A DNA stretch of 43,466 nt from an uncultured Eubacteriales bacterium (GCA_902785105.1 CACZXF010000051.1:1-43466), one strand, 5' to 3'; shown: positions 1 through 9,099, counted from the stretch's first letter. Numbers and translations are program-made. The notes: a model not told the origin generated them from the sequence alone.

Positions 1-216
1 TTCGGCAAACTCGTCGACCTTGGACTCTTCTTCCGTGGCTTCGACAGACTCGTCAACCTCGGACTCTTCTTCTGTGGCTTCGCCAGACTCGTCAACCTCG
101 GGCTCTTCTTCGGCGGTTTCGGCAGACTCGTCGACCTCGGACTCTTCTTCCGTGCCTTCGGCAGATTCGTCGCCCTCGGCTGCTTCATCGGTGGCTTCGG
201 CAGACTCGTCGCCCTC
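1..216 (-). repeat. 39-bp tandem repeat inside the surface protein gene
   Basis: About five and a half consecutive units of 39 bp (13 codons, EGDESAEATDEAA drifting to EVDESVEATEEES) fill positions 216 down to 1 and continue out of the window. The period keeps the reading frame, so copy number can vary without breaking the protein. Confidence 0.85.
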
Positions 217-1254
217 AGTGGCTTCGACGGTCGTCTCGTTGATTTCAGATTGCTGTTCGTCTATAGCGGCTTCGGCGGGCTGTTCCACAGGCTCTTCCGC
301 CGGGGTGTGGGTATCGTCGTTGGGCGCTTCCGCGTCTGTGGCCTCCCCGACGGGCGGCTCAGCTTCCTCAAGCACCGGCACATACTCTTCCACAGGGGCT
401 TCCAGTTCCGCCTCAGGGGACGTCTGAACCTCCTCATCGGCGACGGGCTGAGTCTCACTGCTCTCCACCGGCGCGATGCCGTAGAGCAGCTCCACGACCT
501 CCACATTCCCGGCCGTGGAAATCACCAGCTCGGCCCGCTCAAAGTCCTGATTGACATACAACGCAACATCCCCGTCCATGAGTTCATAAGTGAACAGGAT
601 GGGGTCATCGTCATTTTCAATGGCCTGGCCGATCTCGACCACATCATCGACGGACAGATCTATGCCCTGCTGCGCGATCACATCGCTCAGATAAAAGGGA
701 TACTGGCTGCCCACGATGTAACCATTCTTCTCCTCCGGCTCTGCCTGGGCATTCACGCTTTCCACGGGTTCCGATTCAAGGGTATAGTCCTCGTCCTCCT
801 CCCCGCCCAGCATCACCACGCCCAGCTCCTCCGGCGGGGCCTGAAGATCAGAGCTTTCATACACAACATCGTCCGCGGGGGCCGCAGGGATGTTTTCCTC
901 AGCTTCAACGGTCTGGCTGTCGTCTCCCAGCTCAAGCCCCTGCAATTCTTCCACAGGCTGCTCGATGTCCGGCGCGCCGCTATCTCCCTTCGGCCTCTCC
1001 TGATAGCAGGCGTCGGTGTGGAGGTGCTCGGCCAATTCGCAGATAAGGTTTCCGGCCTCGTCAAAGCAGGTCTCCACATGCACATGCTCTTCAAAACCGC
1101 ACGTGGGTATCCTTTCCAGTGTATCCGCCTCAAATTTCAGGGAATTCATGGTAACAAGCAGTACTATCGCCGACATCATGGAAACAATGCGCCGCAGAAC
1201 GCGCTTTTGTTTCACCTTTTGGAGCAGTTCTCCAATACGTGCGTTGTTATTCAT
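1..1254 (-). CDS. Large acidic surface/secreted protein, N-terminal part (runs off the window)
   Basis: Partial gene: 418 codons are open from the ATG at 1254 to the left edge, with no stop. A good ribosome site (AAAGGGGTGATATAG) precedes the ATG. Residues 1-20 are basic and 22-38 hydrophobic, consistent with a signal peptide or membrane anchor. Residues 52-83 carry two copies of a C-x4-H-x-H-x3-C motif (C52, H57, H59, C63; C72, H77, H79, C83), a signature I associate with large clostridial surface proteins. The rest is strongly acidic and Glu/Pro/Ala rich, ending in 13-residue tandem repeats of the type EVDESxEATEEES. The function of the missing C-terminal part is unknown; adhesion or cell-wall attachment is only a guess. 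Gene call is firm, role is not. Confidence 0.8.
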   Translation of the reverse strand, partial: MNNNARIGELLQKVKQKRVLRRIVSMMSAIVLLVTMNSLKFEADTLERIPTCGFEEHVHVETCFDEAGNLICELAEHLHTDACYQERPKGDSGAPDIEQPVEELQGLELGDDSQTVEAEENIPAAPADDVVYESSDLQAPPEELGVVMLGGEEDEDYTLESEPVESVNAQAEPEEKNGYIVGSQYPFYLSDVIAQQGIDLSVDDVVEIGQAIENDDDPILFTYELMDGDVALYVNQDFERAELVISTAGNVEVVELLYGIAPVESSETQPVADEEVQTSPEAELEAPVEEYVPVLEEAEPPVGEATDAEAPNDDTHTPAEEPVEQPAEAAIDEQQSEINETTVEATEGDESAEATDEAAEGDESAEGTEEESEVDESAETAEEEPEVDESGEATEEESEVDESVEATEEESKVDEFAE

Positions 1255-1325
1255 CTATATCACCCCTTTACAGGTTCATCACATTTATCATTTAGATGAC
1301 AAACACCCCGCGCTGCTACACGTGG

Positions 1326-1351
1326 GGGAAATCGTCATGTTGTGATTTCCC
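1326..1351. other. Inverted repeat in the surface-protein leader
   Basis: GGGAAATC and GATTTCCC (8 bp each) face each other across a 10-bp spacer about 70 bases upstream of the surface-protein start codon. There is no T-run, so it looks more like a protein-binding site or leader hairpin than a terminator. No function can be assigned from sequence alone. Confidence 0.4.
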
Positions 1352-1512
1352 GAATCATTGTACTCCCGTTTCTTTTTTCGAAGCTATCGTCTGTATTCAG
1401 GAAATCTTTGCAGTTTTCTGTCCTGACTGTTAAATCGGCTCAACTGTATCGGCATTCTATCGTGTTCAGAGGATACCATTCATTAAAATCAGTCTTTATC
1501 TATTGTAATACT

Positions 1513-1518
1513 ATTATA
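1513..1518 (-). promoter_or_regulatory. Extended -10 promoter, candidate for the surface protein
   Basis: Read leftward, TGGTATAAT is an extended -10 element with no good -35. It would give a 5' leader of about 250 bases before the start at 1254. The 1255-1725 interval is AT-richer than the rest of the window; apart from this promoter, the inverted repeat at 1326-1351 and a CCATTGTCCATTGTCAATTT-type repeat near 1706-1725, I see nothing in it. Confidence 0.4.
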
Positions 1519-1725
1519 CCACAACATTGTTACTTCAGAGGTTACCAAACTGCCAAAGTCGTGATATCGAATAATTATTTTTCCGCGGAATGTGATAGGA
1601 GCAACATAGGATGGTCAGAAAATGCAGGGCATCGTTGGTCAAAGCGAAGCAACGCGCTTCCCACTAAATGTAAAAACAGACAATGAACAGCGGTGATACC
1701 GTTATCCATTGTCCATTGTCAATTT

Positions 1726-3090
1726 TTAAATGCTGATCATCCCGAAGGCGTCCAGTATGGAGCTGATCAGTATGATGGCCAGCAGCGCGATGGCGAGATA
1801 GCGGACGACGAAGCGGTAGACGCCGCGGCGCTTGAATTTGGAGGAGCTGGCAATCTCGGCCTCCATGTTGTCCAGCCCGATGACCTTCAGCACCAGCAGG
1901 CAGATGGCCGCGGCGGCGATGGGCATCATGACGGAATTGGTCATGAAATCGAAGAAGGAGAGTATATCCATGCCCAGGGGCGCGATGTGCGAAAGCGCGT
2001 TGAAGCCCAGGCAGGACAGGGAGCCCAGAGCCACGAGGATCACGCTGACCAGCGCGGCGGCCTTCGGGCGGGACCATTTCAGCTCGTCCTCGAATGTGGC
2101 GCAGGCGCTCTCGGCCAGGGAGACGGAGCTGGTCAGCGCCGCCATCAGCACCAGCAGGAAGAACAGTATGCCGATCCACGCACCGCCCATGCTCTCAAAA
2201 ACCCTTGGCAGCGTGACGAACATCAGCGCCGGGCCCTTGTTCAGCGCGGCGGTGTCGCCGCCGGAGAAGGCGAACACGGCGGGGATGACCATCAGGCCCG
2301 CCAGCACGGCGATGGCGGTGTCGAATACCTCCACCTGTGCCGTGGTCTGCTCGATGTCCACATCCCGCTTGGTGTAGGAGCCGTAGGTGATCAGTATGCC
2401 CATGGCGATGGACAGGGAATAGAACATCTGGCCCAGGGCGGAGACGATGGTCATCAGCGAGAAATTCTTGAAGCTGGGGATCAGGAAGTACTTCACGCCC
2501 TCCATCGCGCCGGGGCGGGTGACGGAGAAGCCCACCACCACCAGCGTCAGCAGCGCCAGTATGGGCATCATGATCTTGGAGACCTTCTCAATGCCGTTCT
2601 CCACGCCGCCGAATATGACCGCCATGGTCATGGCCGCGAACACGAGGAAGCAGACCTCCACCATCGCGGGGCTGGCCAGGAAGCCGGTGAAGGCGGACTC
2701 CTCCGCCATGGCCGCCGCGCCGCTGGTGATGTAGCCCCAGAGATAGCGGCACACCCAGCCGCCGATGACGGAATAGTAGGGCACGATGAGCATGGGGATG
2801 ACGGCGTTGATCCAGCCCCCCGCCTTCACCCAGCCCTTTTTGCTGAAGTGAGAAAAGGCGCTCACCGGGCTCTTGCCGGTCATGCGGCCGATGGCCGTTT
2901 CGGACATGATCATCGTGTAGCCGAAGGTCAGCGCCAGTATGATGTACACCAGCAGAAACGCGCCGCCGCCGTATTTCGCCGCCAGGTAGGGAAAGCGCCA
3001 GATGTTGCCCAGCCCCACTGCGGAGCCCGCCGTCGCCAGCACATATCCTAACTTTCCAGAAAAGCTGCCTCTTCCGTTCTTTTGATCCAC
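1726..3090 (-). CDS. Sodium-dependent transporter, NSS (SLC6/LeuT) family
   Basis: Membrane symporter expected to import an amino acid with Na+. The 454-residue length is typical of short bacterial NSS proteins with 11-12 membrane helices. The first helix (about residues 14-45) carries the family signature ATAGSAVGLGNIWRFPY followed by GGGAF; this is the unwound Na+/substrate-binding segment, with Ser where LeuT has Asn27. The remainder is a regular series of hydrophobic segments. The start is a GTG at 3090 preceded by GGGGGAG. It is transcribed alone, with a family 1 repeat upstream. The substrate cannot be read from sequence; the family call is strong. Confidence 0.93.
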   Translation of the reverse strand: MDQKNGRGSFSGKLGYVLATAGSAVGLGNIWRFPYLAAKYGGGAFLLVYIILALTFGYTMIMSETAIGRMTGKSPVSAFSHFSKKGWVKAGGWINAVIPMLIVPYYSVIGGWVCRYLWGYITSGAAAMAEESAFTGFLASPAMVEVCFLVFAAMTMAVIFGGVENGIEKVSKIMMPILALLTLVVVGFSVTRPGAMEGVKYFLIPSFKNFSLMTIVSALGQMFYSLSIAMGILITYGSYTKRDVDIEQTTAQVEVFDTAIAVLAGLMVIPAVFAFSGGDTAALNKGPALMFVTLPRVFESMGGAWIGILFFLLVLMAALTSSVSLAESACATFEDELKWSRPKAAALVSVILVALGSLSCLGFNALSHIAPLGMDILSFFDFMTNSVMMPIAAAAICLLVLKVIGLDNMEAEIASSSKFKRRGVYRFVVRYLAIALLAIILISSILDAFGMISI

Positions 3091-3159
3091 TGTTTACTCT
3101 CCCCCTAAATTGAAAATGGATGACGCCGCCGTCATTGTCCATTGCAGATAATCCGTATT

Positions 3160-3165
3160 ATTATA
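3160..3165 (-). promoter_or_regulatory. Extended -10 promoter for the NSS transporter
   Basis: Read leftward, TGGTATAAT occurs about 70 bases upstream of the GTG start. No convincing -35 is present, as is usual for extended -10 promoters. It lies between the family 1 repeat and the gene. Confidence 0.4.
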
Positions 3166-3238
3166 CCATGACGGTGTGCTTTCTGAAAGCAAAATAACGT
3201 TTATTCTGATGAAAGGGGCGGGAGGGAGGTCTGGAAAA

Positions 3239-3402
3239 TTCGGATTTATCGGGGAGTTGCCCGCTCTCCTGTAGGGGCGGCGTTGCGCCGCTGGGAGCGG
3301 TCCCACCGCCCGCCGGGTAGGACGATGTGCTTCGTACAAGGCGGGCGCCGAAACGGCGCCCCTACAAGGATAGTTTGATTACCCGATAAACTTCAATTTG
3401 TC
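3239..3402. repeat. Family 1 palindromic element, copy 1
   Basis: Carries both ends (GGATTTATCGGGG and CCCGATAAACTTCAATTT) and the core palindromes GTAGGGGCGGCGTTGCGCCG and GGCGCCGAAACGGCGCC. It lies between livF and the NSS gene. With the promoter at 3160 it accounts for this gap. Confidence 0.85.
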
Positions 3403-3500
3403 AATCCTTTGCCTATCATCACTCCGCATCAAAAAAGGACTCCCCCGACATCACAAATTACAACATCGGTGGGAATCCTCTCTGCACAAAAGGGTCTGGT

Positions 3501-4220
3501 TTACCGTGCGGTGGAGCCGAGGTAGGCGTCTCGGACGCGCTGGTCGGCGAGGAGGGCCTCGCCGGTGCCGGACATGGTGATGCGTCCGGTTTCGAGGACG
3601 TAAGCCTGGTCGGCGCAGCGGAGGGCGGCGTTGGCGTTCTGCTCGATGAGGAGGATGGTGATGCCCTCGGATTTCAGCTCTCGGATGATGGCGAAGATAT
3701 CGCGCACCACCAGCGGCGCGAGGCCCAGGGAGGGCTCGTCCATCATCAGCAGCTTGGGGCGGGCCATCATGGCGCGGCCCACGGCCAGCATCTGCTGTTC
3801 GCCGCCGGAGAGGGTTCCGGCGAGCTGCCATTCGCGCTCTTTCAATCTCGGGAAGCGCTGGAAGATGTCCTCGATGCCGGCCTCGATCTCATCCTTATCC
3901 TTGCGGAGGTACGCGCCGATGCGGAGGTTTTCCATGACGGTGAGGTTATCGAAGACCCGGCGCCCCTCGGGCACCAGGGCGATGCCCTCGGCCACCACCT
4001 GCTGGGCGTTGAAGGGGATGATGTCCCGACCCTGGAAGTTGATGGCGCCGGAGGCAGTCTTGACCAGGCCGGAGATGGCGCGCAGCGTGGTGGACTTGCC
4101 CGCGCCGTTGGCGCCGATGAGGGTGACGATCTGGCCCTGCTCCACCTCGAAGGAGATGCCCTTGAGGGCCTCGATGCCGCCATAATTGACCTTGAGGTCC
4201 TTGACGATCAGCATACTCAT
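3501..4220 (-). CDS. livF: Branched-chain amino acid ABC transporter, ATPase LivF
   Basis: One of the two ATPases that drive branched-chain amino acid uptake at the cytoplasmic membrane. 239 residues. Walker A is GANGAGKST (about residues 36-44), the signature LSGGEQQM is near 138, Walker B LLMMDEPSLGLAP near 157. The PSLGL form after Walker B and the short length are typical of LivF rather than LivG. The ATG at 4220 directly abuts the livG stop, indicating translational coupling. Last gene of livKHMGF. Confidence 0.95.
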   Translation of the reverse strand: MSMLIVKDLKVNYGGIEALKGISFEVEQGQIVTLIGANGAGKSTTLRAISGLVKTASGAINFQGRDIIPFNAQQVVAEGIALVPEGRRVFDNLTVMENLRIGAYLRKDKDEIEAGIEDIFQRFPRLKEREWQLAGTLSGGEQQMLAVGRAMMARPKLLMMDEPSLGLAPLVVRDIFAIIRELKSEGITILLIEQNANAALRCADQAYVLETGRITMSGTGEALLADQRVRDAYLGSTAR

Positions 4221-5000
4221 TTACTGCACCCCCTCATCCTCGTCCACGCCCAGATAGGCCGCGATGACCGCGGGATTGTTCTGGACCTCCGCGGGCGTGC
4301 CCTGGGCGATCTGCTTGCCGAAGTCGATGACGTAGATTCGGTCGGAGATGCCCATGACCAGGTTCATGTGGTGCTCGATGAGGAACACCGTCAGGTCGAA
4401 TTTATCCTTGATCTGCTTGATGAACGCGCCCAGCTCCTCAGTCTCCTGGGGGTTCATGCCCGCGGCGGGCTCGTCCAGCAGCAGCACCTTGGGCTGGGTG
4501 GACAGCGCGCGGGCGATCTCCAGCAGCCTCTGCTTGCCGTAGGGCAGGCTGGTCGCCATCTCGTCCCGGAACTCGGAGAGGCCGACCTCCTTTAGCAGCG
4601 CCTCCGTCTCCTGCCGCATCTTCCTTTCCTCGGCGGCATTCAGGCGGAAGGTGGCGGTGAGGAAGTTGCTGGTGCGCCGCAGGTGGCGGGCGGTCAGCAC
4701 GTTGTCAAAGACGGTCATGGAGCCGAACAGGCGGATATTCTGGAAGGTGCGGGCGATGCCCAGCTTGGTGATCTCGTCCGGGCGATGGCCGGTGATGTCC
4801 TGGCCGGCCAGCACGATCTTGCCCTCGGTGGGGGTGTAGACGCCGGTGACCATGTTGAAGGCCGTGGTCTTTCCCGCGCCGTTGGGGCCGATGAGGGCCA
4901 CGATCTCGCCCCGGTTGATGTCCATGGACAGGTTGTTGACGGCCACGACGCCGCCGAAGCGCATGGTCAGGTGCTCGATGTGAAGGACGTTTTCACTCAT
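4221..5000 (-). CDS. livG: Branched-chain amino acid ABC transporter, ATPase LivG
   Basis: Second ATPase of the Liv complex, 259 residues. Walker A is GPNGAGKTT (about 38-46). Walker B VLLLDEPAAGMNPQET has the PAAGMNP form characteristic of LivG, and the C-terminal stretch IDFGKQIAQGTPAEV is also typical. The start ATG overlaps the livM stop in an ATGA arrangement (4997-5000), so translation is coupled. Confidence 0.95.
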   Translation of the reverse strand: MSENVLHIEHLTMRFGGVVAVNNLSMDINRGEIVALIGPNGAGKTTAFNMVTGVYTPTEGKIVLAGQDITGHRPDEITKLGIARTFQNIRLFGSMTVFDNVLTARHLRRTSNFLTATFRLNAAEERKMRQETEALLKEVGLSEFRDEMATSLPYGKQRLLEIARALSTQPKVLLLDEPAAGMNPQETEELGAFIKQIKDKFDLTVFLIEHHMNLVMGISDRIYVIDFGKQIAQGTPAEVQNNPAVIAAYLGVDEDEGVQ

Positions 5001-6109
5001 TTATCGGCACCCCCTTTGTTTTTCCCCTGCAATTGTCGTATCAAATCTGGCAATTCCTTATTGCCCATGATGCCCTGACGGAAGAACAGCACCACGATCA
5101 TGATGATGATGGAGAACACCACCAGGCGGAAGCCGTTTCTCAAAAGAGGCACTTCAAAGTTGCCGATCATCTGCTTCTGATCCAGGAACCTGAGCCACCA
5201 TTCGGAGCAGGCCACGAACAGGAAGCTCGACAGGCAGGAGCCCGTAACGGAGCCGATGCCGCCGATGACGACGATCAGCAGTATCTCATAGGTCATGGCC
5301 GTGGTGAAGGACTTGGCCTGCACGGTGGTCTGGTACATGGCCAGCATCGCGCCGCCCACCCCCGCGAAGAAGGAGGAAATGCAGAAGGCCAGGCGCTTGT
5401 GGCTCGCCAGGCGGATGCCCATGGCCTCGGCGGCGATCTCGTCGTCGCGCATGGCCATCAAGGCGCGGCCATAGGTGGAGTTGATCAGCATGATGATGAC
5501 GCCGATGCACACGCCCGCGATCAGCAGGGGCACCAGCGTGGAGAAATACACCGCCACGGTGCCGTCGGCGTTCTTGATGTTGAAGTCGTTGAAGTTGGGG
5601 AACAGGCGGAGCATGTTTGAGCCGTTGGTGACGGGGCCCAGCTTGTCCCACTGGAACAGGGCGCGGATGATCTCCGCGAAGCCCAGCGTCGCGATGGCTA
5701 AATAGTCGCTCTTCAGGCGCAATACCGGCAGGCCGATGAGGAAGGCCAGGAACGCCGCCGCCAGACCGGCGCACAGCATCGCCAGGAACACCGGCATGGT
5801 GAACTGGACGAGGCCGCCGTTATAATACTGATACACGTCGGCGCGGGCCGCCACGGGGATGGTGAATATGCCGTAGACGTAAGCGCCGATGAGCATGAAG
5901 CCCGCCTGACCCAGCGAGAATATGCCCGTGAAGCCGTTCAGCAGGTTCATGGACACGGCCACCAGCGCGTAGGTCGCGCCCTTCTTGATGACCGTGAACA
6001 GCATGGACGTCGCCGGGATGATCTGCTCCGCGATGAACACCGCCACGAACAGCGCCAGCACGATGACGGCGGAGATGATGGTTGCGGAATCAATTTTCTT
6101 CTTGTTCAT
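4997..6109 (-). CDS. livM: Branched-chain amino acid ABC transporter, permease LivM
   Basis: Membrane permease, 370 residues, with about ten hydrophobic segments. The stretch LNGFTGIFSLGQAGFMLIGAY (about 58-78) is the conserved LivM/LivH region preceding a transmembrane helix. The cytoplasmic EAMGI loop, which contacts the ATPases, is also present (AAEAMGIRLA). The gene starts 12 bases after the livH stop and overlaps livG by 4 bases. Confidence 0.95.
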   Translation of the reverse strand: MNKKKIDSATIISAVIVLALFVAVFIAEQIIPATSMLFTVIKKGATYALVAVSMNLLNGFTGIFSLGQAGFMLIGAYVYGIFTIPVAARADVYQYYNGGLVQFTMPVFLAMLCAGLAAAFLAFLIGLPVLRLKSDYLAIATLGFAEIIRALFQWDKLGPVTNGSNMLRLFPNFNDFNIKNADGTVAVYFSTLVPLLIAGVCIGVIIMLINSTYGRALMAMRDDEIAAEAMGIRLASHKRLAFCISSFFAGVGGAMLAMYQTTVQAKSFTTAMTYEILLIVVIGGIGSVTGSCLSSFLFVACSEWWLRFLDQKQMIGNFEVPLLRNGFRLVVFSIIIMIVVLFFRQGIMGNKELPDLIRQLQGKNKGGADK

Positions 6110-6121
6110 ACATCCGCCCCC

Positions 6122-7045
6122 TTACACCTTGTCCGTAATCTTCTCACCAAACAGGCCGGTGGGCTTCACCGCCAGAATGATGATGAGCAGCGCGAAGGTA
6201 AAGGCGTCGGAGAAGGTGGCCAGACCCATGGGGCCGGAGATGACGCCCGCCTTGAACAGTATGATGTCCAGGCCCTTGATGATGTTCTCGGCGATGCCGA
6301 TGATGAAGGCCCCGACGACCGCGCCGGGAATGGAGCCGATGCCGCCGAACACCGCCGCCACGAAGGCTTTAAGTCCGGGCATCGCGCCGGAGGTCTGAAT
6401 GACCGTAGTGTAGTTGGTGAAGTAGAGTATCGAGGCCACGCCCGCCAGGAAGGTGCCGATGACGAAGGTGGTGGAGATGACCTGGTTGATCTTGATGCCC
6501 ATGAGCTGGCTGGTCTCGAAGTCGCGGGACACGGCGCGCATGGCCATGCCGATCTTGGTGTGGTTGATGAGCTGCACCAGCGCCACCACGAGGATCAGCG
6601 TCAGGAAGGGGGTGATGACCGTCACCATCTTGGTGGTCGCGCCGAAGATGGTCACGGAGTCGGAGATCCAGGGGATGGTCGGGTAGATCTGGTTCAGACC
6701 GCCGGTGACGTACAGCACCAGATTCTGGAGGGTGTAGCTCACGCCGATGGCCGAGATCATCGCGGACATCCTCGGCGCGCTGCGCAGGGGCTTATAGGCC
6801 ACGCGCTCGATCACGAAGCCTATCAGCGCCGTCAGCACCAGCACCAGCGGTATGCACAGCCACAGCGGCACGCCGCTGGCCGCCATGTACACCATGATGA
6901 TGCCCGCCACCATGAACACGTCGCCGTGGGCGAAGTTGATGAGGCGCAGTATGCCGTACACCATCGTATACCCGATGGCAATCAGCGCGTACTGCCCGCC
7001 CACCGATATGCCCGAGAGCAGGTAGGGAAATACAGTGTTCCACAT
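6122..7045 (-). CDS. livH: Branched-chain amino acid ABC transporter, permease LivH
   Basis: Partner permease of LivM, 307 residues. The N-terminus (SGISVGGQYALIAIGYTMVYG followed by INFAHGD) is the LivH signature. About eight membrane helices follow. It is separated from livK by 366 bases that contain a strong hairpin and a family 2 repeat, so livHMGF may be expressed at a lower level than the binding-protein gene. Confidence 0.95.
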   Translation of the reverse strand: MWNTVFPYLLSGISVGGQYALIAIGYTMVYGILRLINFAHGDVFMVAGIIMVYMAASGVPLWLCIPLVLVLTALIGFVIERVAYKPLRSAPRMSAMISAIGVSYTLQNLVLYVTGGLNQIYPTIPWISDSVTIFGATTKMVTVITPFLTLILVVALVQLINHTKIGMAMRAVSRDFETSQLMGIKINQVISTTFVIGTFLAGVASILYFTNYTTVIQTSGAMPGLKAFVAAVFGGIGSIPGAVVGAFIIGIAENIIKGLDIILFKAGVISGPMGLATFSDAFTFALLIIILAVKPTGLFGEKITDKV

Positions 7046-7112
7046 AGGGGGAGACGCTCCTTACTTGTTGGAATGGACTAAAAAAATGGGATATATAGGG
7101 GGCTGCGGGAAT

Positions 7113-7298
7113 CCACCTCATCCGGCGCTTCGCGCCACCTTCCCCTCAAGGGGAAGGCTTTTGGTTACCGGTAACCCAGTCCCTTGCCTTCCCCTTGAGG
7201 AGCATCGAGCGCCCGGAAAACAGTCCAGTGGACTGTTTTCAGTGAGATGGGGCCAGCAGGCCCTTGTCAAGTGCCCGTGTGAGGGCGGATGAGGTAGC
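7113..7298. repeat. Family 2 palindromic element, copy 1
   Basis: Core CACCTCATCCG... and ...GGGCGGATGAGGT with internal hairpins CCTTCCCCTCAAGGGGAAGG and AAACAGTCCAGTGGACTGTTT. The usual outer ends are not recognisable. It lies between livK and livH, inside the transporter operon. Confidence 0.85.
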
Positions 7299-7369
7299 TT
7301 ACCGCCAAGGCTGCGCTTTCCGGAAGCGGTTCCCGTCAATTCTCAATTGCTATTCATTAACCTAAATAT

Positions 7370-7392
7370 CGGCGGAGGCAATGCCTCCGCCG
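7370..7392 (-). terminator. Hairpin after livK (attenuator or mRNA-stabilising)
   Basis: A near-perfect palindrome with arms CGGCGGAGGCA/TGCCTCCGCCG lies 20 bases past the livK stop. It lacks a proper U-run, so partial termination or 3'-end protection of the livK message is more likely than full termination. Such hairpins commonly set a higher level of the binding protein relative to the membrane genes. Confidence 0.55.
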
Positions 7393-7411
7393 AATGGCTC
7401 AACGGAATGAA

Positions 7412-8560
7412 TTATTCGACGGTCTGCTCGGTCACGAACTCCCAGTCGCCGGTCTCGTTGTTGATCTTCTTGATGAAGGCGGAGGTGCGGATGGCGTCGC
7501 CCACCTCGTCGAAGGCGATGGCGCCGGAAACGCCGGTGTAGGTCACGCCGGGCATGGCGGCCAGGACGGCGGCGGAGTCGGTGGAGCCGGCGGCCTTCAG
7601 GGCCTCGAGGGCGGTATAGTAGGCGTCATAGCCCATGGCGGACACGGCGGAGATCATGTCGTTGCCGCCATTGTTGGTCATGGCCTCAGCGTCGCTGTTC
7701 AGCCAGGCCTTGAAGCCCTCGTCGAACGCGGCGGCAGCGCCTTCCTGATAGAAGGTGGTGATGATGACCTGCACGTTGGTGCCCTTGGCTGCGTTGGCCA
7801 CGACGTTGGAGTCCAGGGTGTCGGAGCCCAGGATGGGGAAGGTCACGCCCTGGCTGGCGGCCTGCTGCACGATCTGGGTGGAGTAGGCGATGGACACGGG
7901 GCAGAAGAACACGTCCGCCTGATACATGGCCGCGTTGGTCAGGTAGGAGGTGAAGTCAGCGGTGTTGGTGGGGAAGCTCTCGGTGACGACGGTGCCGCCC
8001 AGACCCTCGAAAGCCTGCTTGAAGTAGGTCAGGAGGCCCTGGTCATAGTCGTTGCCCAGCTCGCCCAGGCAGTAAGCGGTCTTGGCGCCCAGCTCCTTGG
8101 AGGCGTAGTTCGCCAGAACCGTGCCCTGGAAGGGGTCCAGGAAGCAAATGCGGAAGTAGTGGCTGTTGCCCGCGGTGACCTGCGGATTGGTGCAGGTAAC
8201 GCCGATGGCGGGGATGTTGGCATCCGCGAAATACTGGGAGCCGGCGATGGAGACGCCGGAGCCGTAGGAGCCCAGCACCACGGAGACGCCCGCGGAGACG
8301 AGCTGCTGCGCGGCGGAGGGAGCCTTGTCGGTGGAGGAGCCGTTGTCCGCGTAGACCAGCTCCACATCGTAGGTGGTGCCGCCGATCTCAACGGTGGGGG
8401 TCTCGGTGTTCGCGTACTGCATGCCCAGCATCTCCTGCTTGCCGCCCGCGCCAGAGTCGCCGGAGGCCGGCTCGAACACACCGATCTTCACGGTCTCGGC
8501 CATCGCCGCCGCGGAAAGAACCAGCATCATTGCCAATACAATCGCAAGTACCTTTTTCAT
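7412..8560 (-). CDS. livK: Branched-chain amino acid ABC transporter, substrate-binding protein LivK
   Basis: Extracytoplasmic binding protein of the Liv system, 382 residues, periplasmic-binding-protein type I (Leu/Ile/Val) fold. Residues 1-20 form a signal peptide ending AAAMA before ETVKIG. There is no lipobox cysteine, so it does not look like a lipoprotein; how it stays with a Gram-positive membrane is not evident. The mature chain follows the family pattern: an AQQLVSAGVSVVLGSYGSG ligand-loop region and a C-terminal segment with GVSGAIAFDEVGD. It is the first gene of the operon, with its own promoter at 8593-8621 and a GGGAGGAA ribosome site. Confidence 0.93.
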   Translation of the reverse strand: MKKVLAIVLAMMLVLSAAAMAETVKIGVFEPASGDSGAGGKQEMLGMQYANTETPTVEIGGTTYDVELVYADNGSSTDKAPSAAQQLVSAGVSVVLGSYGSGVSIAGSQYFADANIPAIGVTCTNPQVTAGNSHYFRICFLDPFQGTVLANYASKELGAKTAYCLGELGNDYDQGLLTYFKQAFEGLGGTVVTESFPTNTADFTSYLTNAAMYQADVFFCPVSIAYSTQIVQQAASQGVTFPILGSDTLDSNVVANAAKGTNVQVIITTFYQEGAAAAFDEGFKAWLNSDAEAMTNNGGNDMISAVSAMGYDAYYTALEALKAAGSTDSAAVLAAMPGVTYTGVSGAIAFDEVGDAIRTSAFIKKINNETGDWEFVTEQTVE

Positions 8561-8592
8561 AGGAAAATTCCTCCCATAATTATGATGAAATC

Positions 8593-8621
8593 ATTATACA
8601 TAATTCATGCAGAAATTGCAA
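8593..8621 (-). promoter_or_regulatory. Promoter of livKHMGF
   Basis: Read leftward: TTGCAA, a 17-base spacer, TATAAT, about 35 bases upstream of the livK start. The stretch from about 8624 to 8890 holds no gene. It contains an 18-bp palindrome, AATGTATATTTATACATT, at 8786-8803 that could be an operator. Confidence 0.75.
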
Positions 8622-8902
8622 TAGCTACAGATGTTATTTCTGAAATAAGCCGAACCTTTTTCATCCAGGTGTCTACATCATTCCGTTCATGGCGGACAAA
8701 AAGTCCCAAATTTTGAGGTTCTTAACGCTTTGAAGCTGCATATGTTCGGAAGGTTAAGGGAAGTTATGCAGGCAAAAGCATAAATAATGTATATTTATAC
8801 ATTCCAATACCCTTTTCCCTCAAATCTGTCCCCGCCCTGCGGACGAAGCCTCACGGCAAACGCATGAATTACAAATGTATGACCAAATAAAGCCGTACGA
8901 CC

Positions 8903-9036
8903 TTGTAGGGGCGGCGTTTCGCCGCCCGCCGGGTAGGACGATGCGTTTCGTTGGGGCGGGCGCCGAAACGGCGCCCCTACAAGGTTGGTTCGTATCTCCG
9001 ACAAATTCCAATTTACCGAGGACGCTGAGTAGTAAC
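8903..9036. repeat. Family 1 palindromic element, copy 2
   Basis: Core palindromes GGCGGCGTTTCGCCGCC and GGCGCCGAAACGGCGCC, with the right end CGACAAATTCCAATTTACCG and outer GGACGCTGAGTAGTAAC. The left end is missing. It lies next to the convergent promoter locus. Confidence 0.8.
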
Positions 9037-9064
9037 ACTTGTCCTGATCTATTTTTGTCATGGC

Positions 9065-9093
9065 TTGACAACCGTGCCCTCTCGCGGTATAAT
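9065..9093 (+). promoter_or_regulatory. Consensus promoter, rightward (antitoxin-like RNA)
   Basis: TTGACA, 17 bases, TATAAT: a perfect sigma-A consensus. It points at the facing consensus promoter at 9433-9461 and would start an RNA near 9100. Confidence 0.8.
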
Positions 9094-9099
9094 AATAAC

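Noticed and set aside
250-1299. 349-codon rightward frame opposite the surface protein
   Set aside because: The leftward frame has a good ribosome site, signal peptide and protein repeats; the rightward one is its shadow.
1342-1686. 114-codon rightward frame in the first intergenic region
   Set aside because: No ribosome site, unusual composition and no recognisable domain; the region is AT-rich non-coding DNA.
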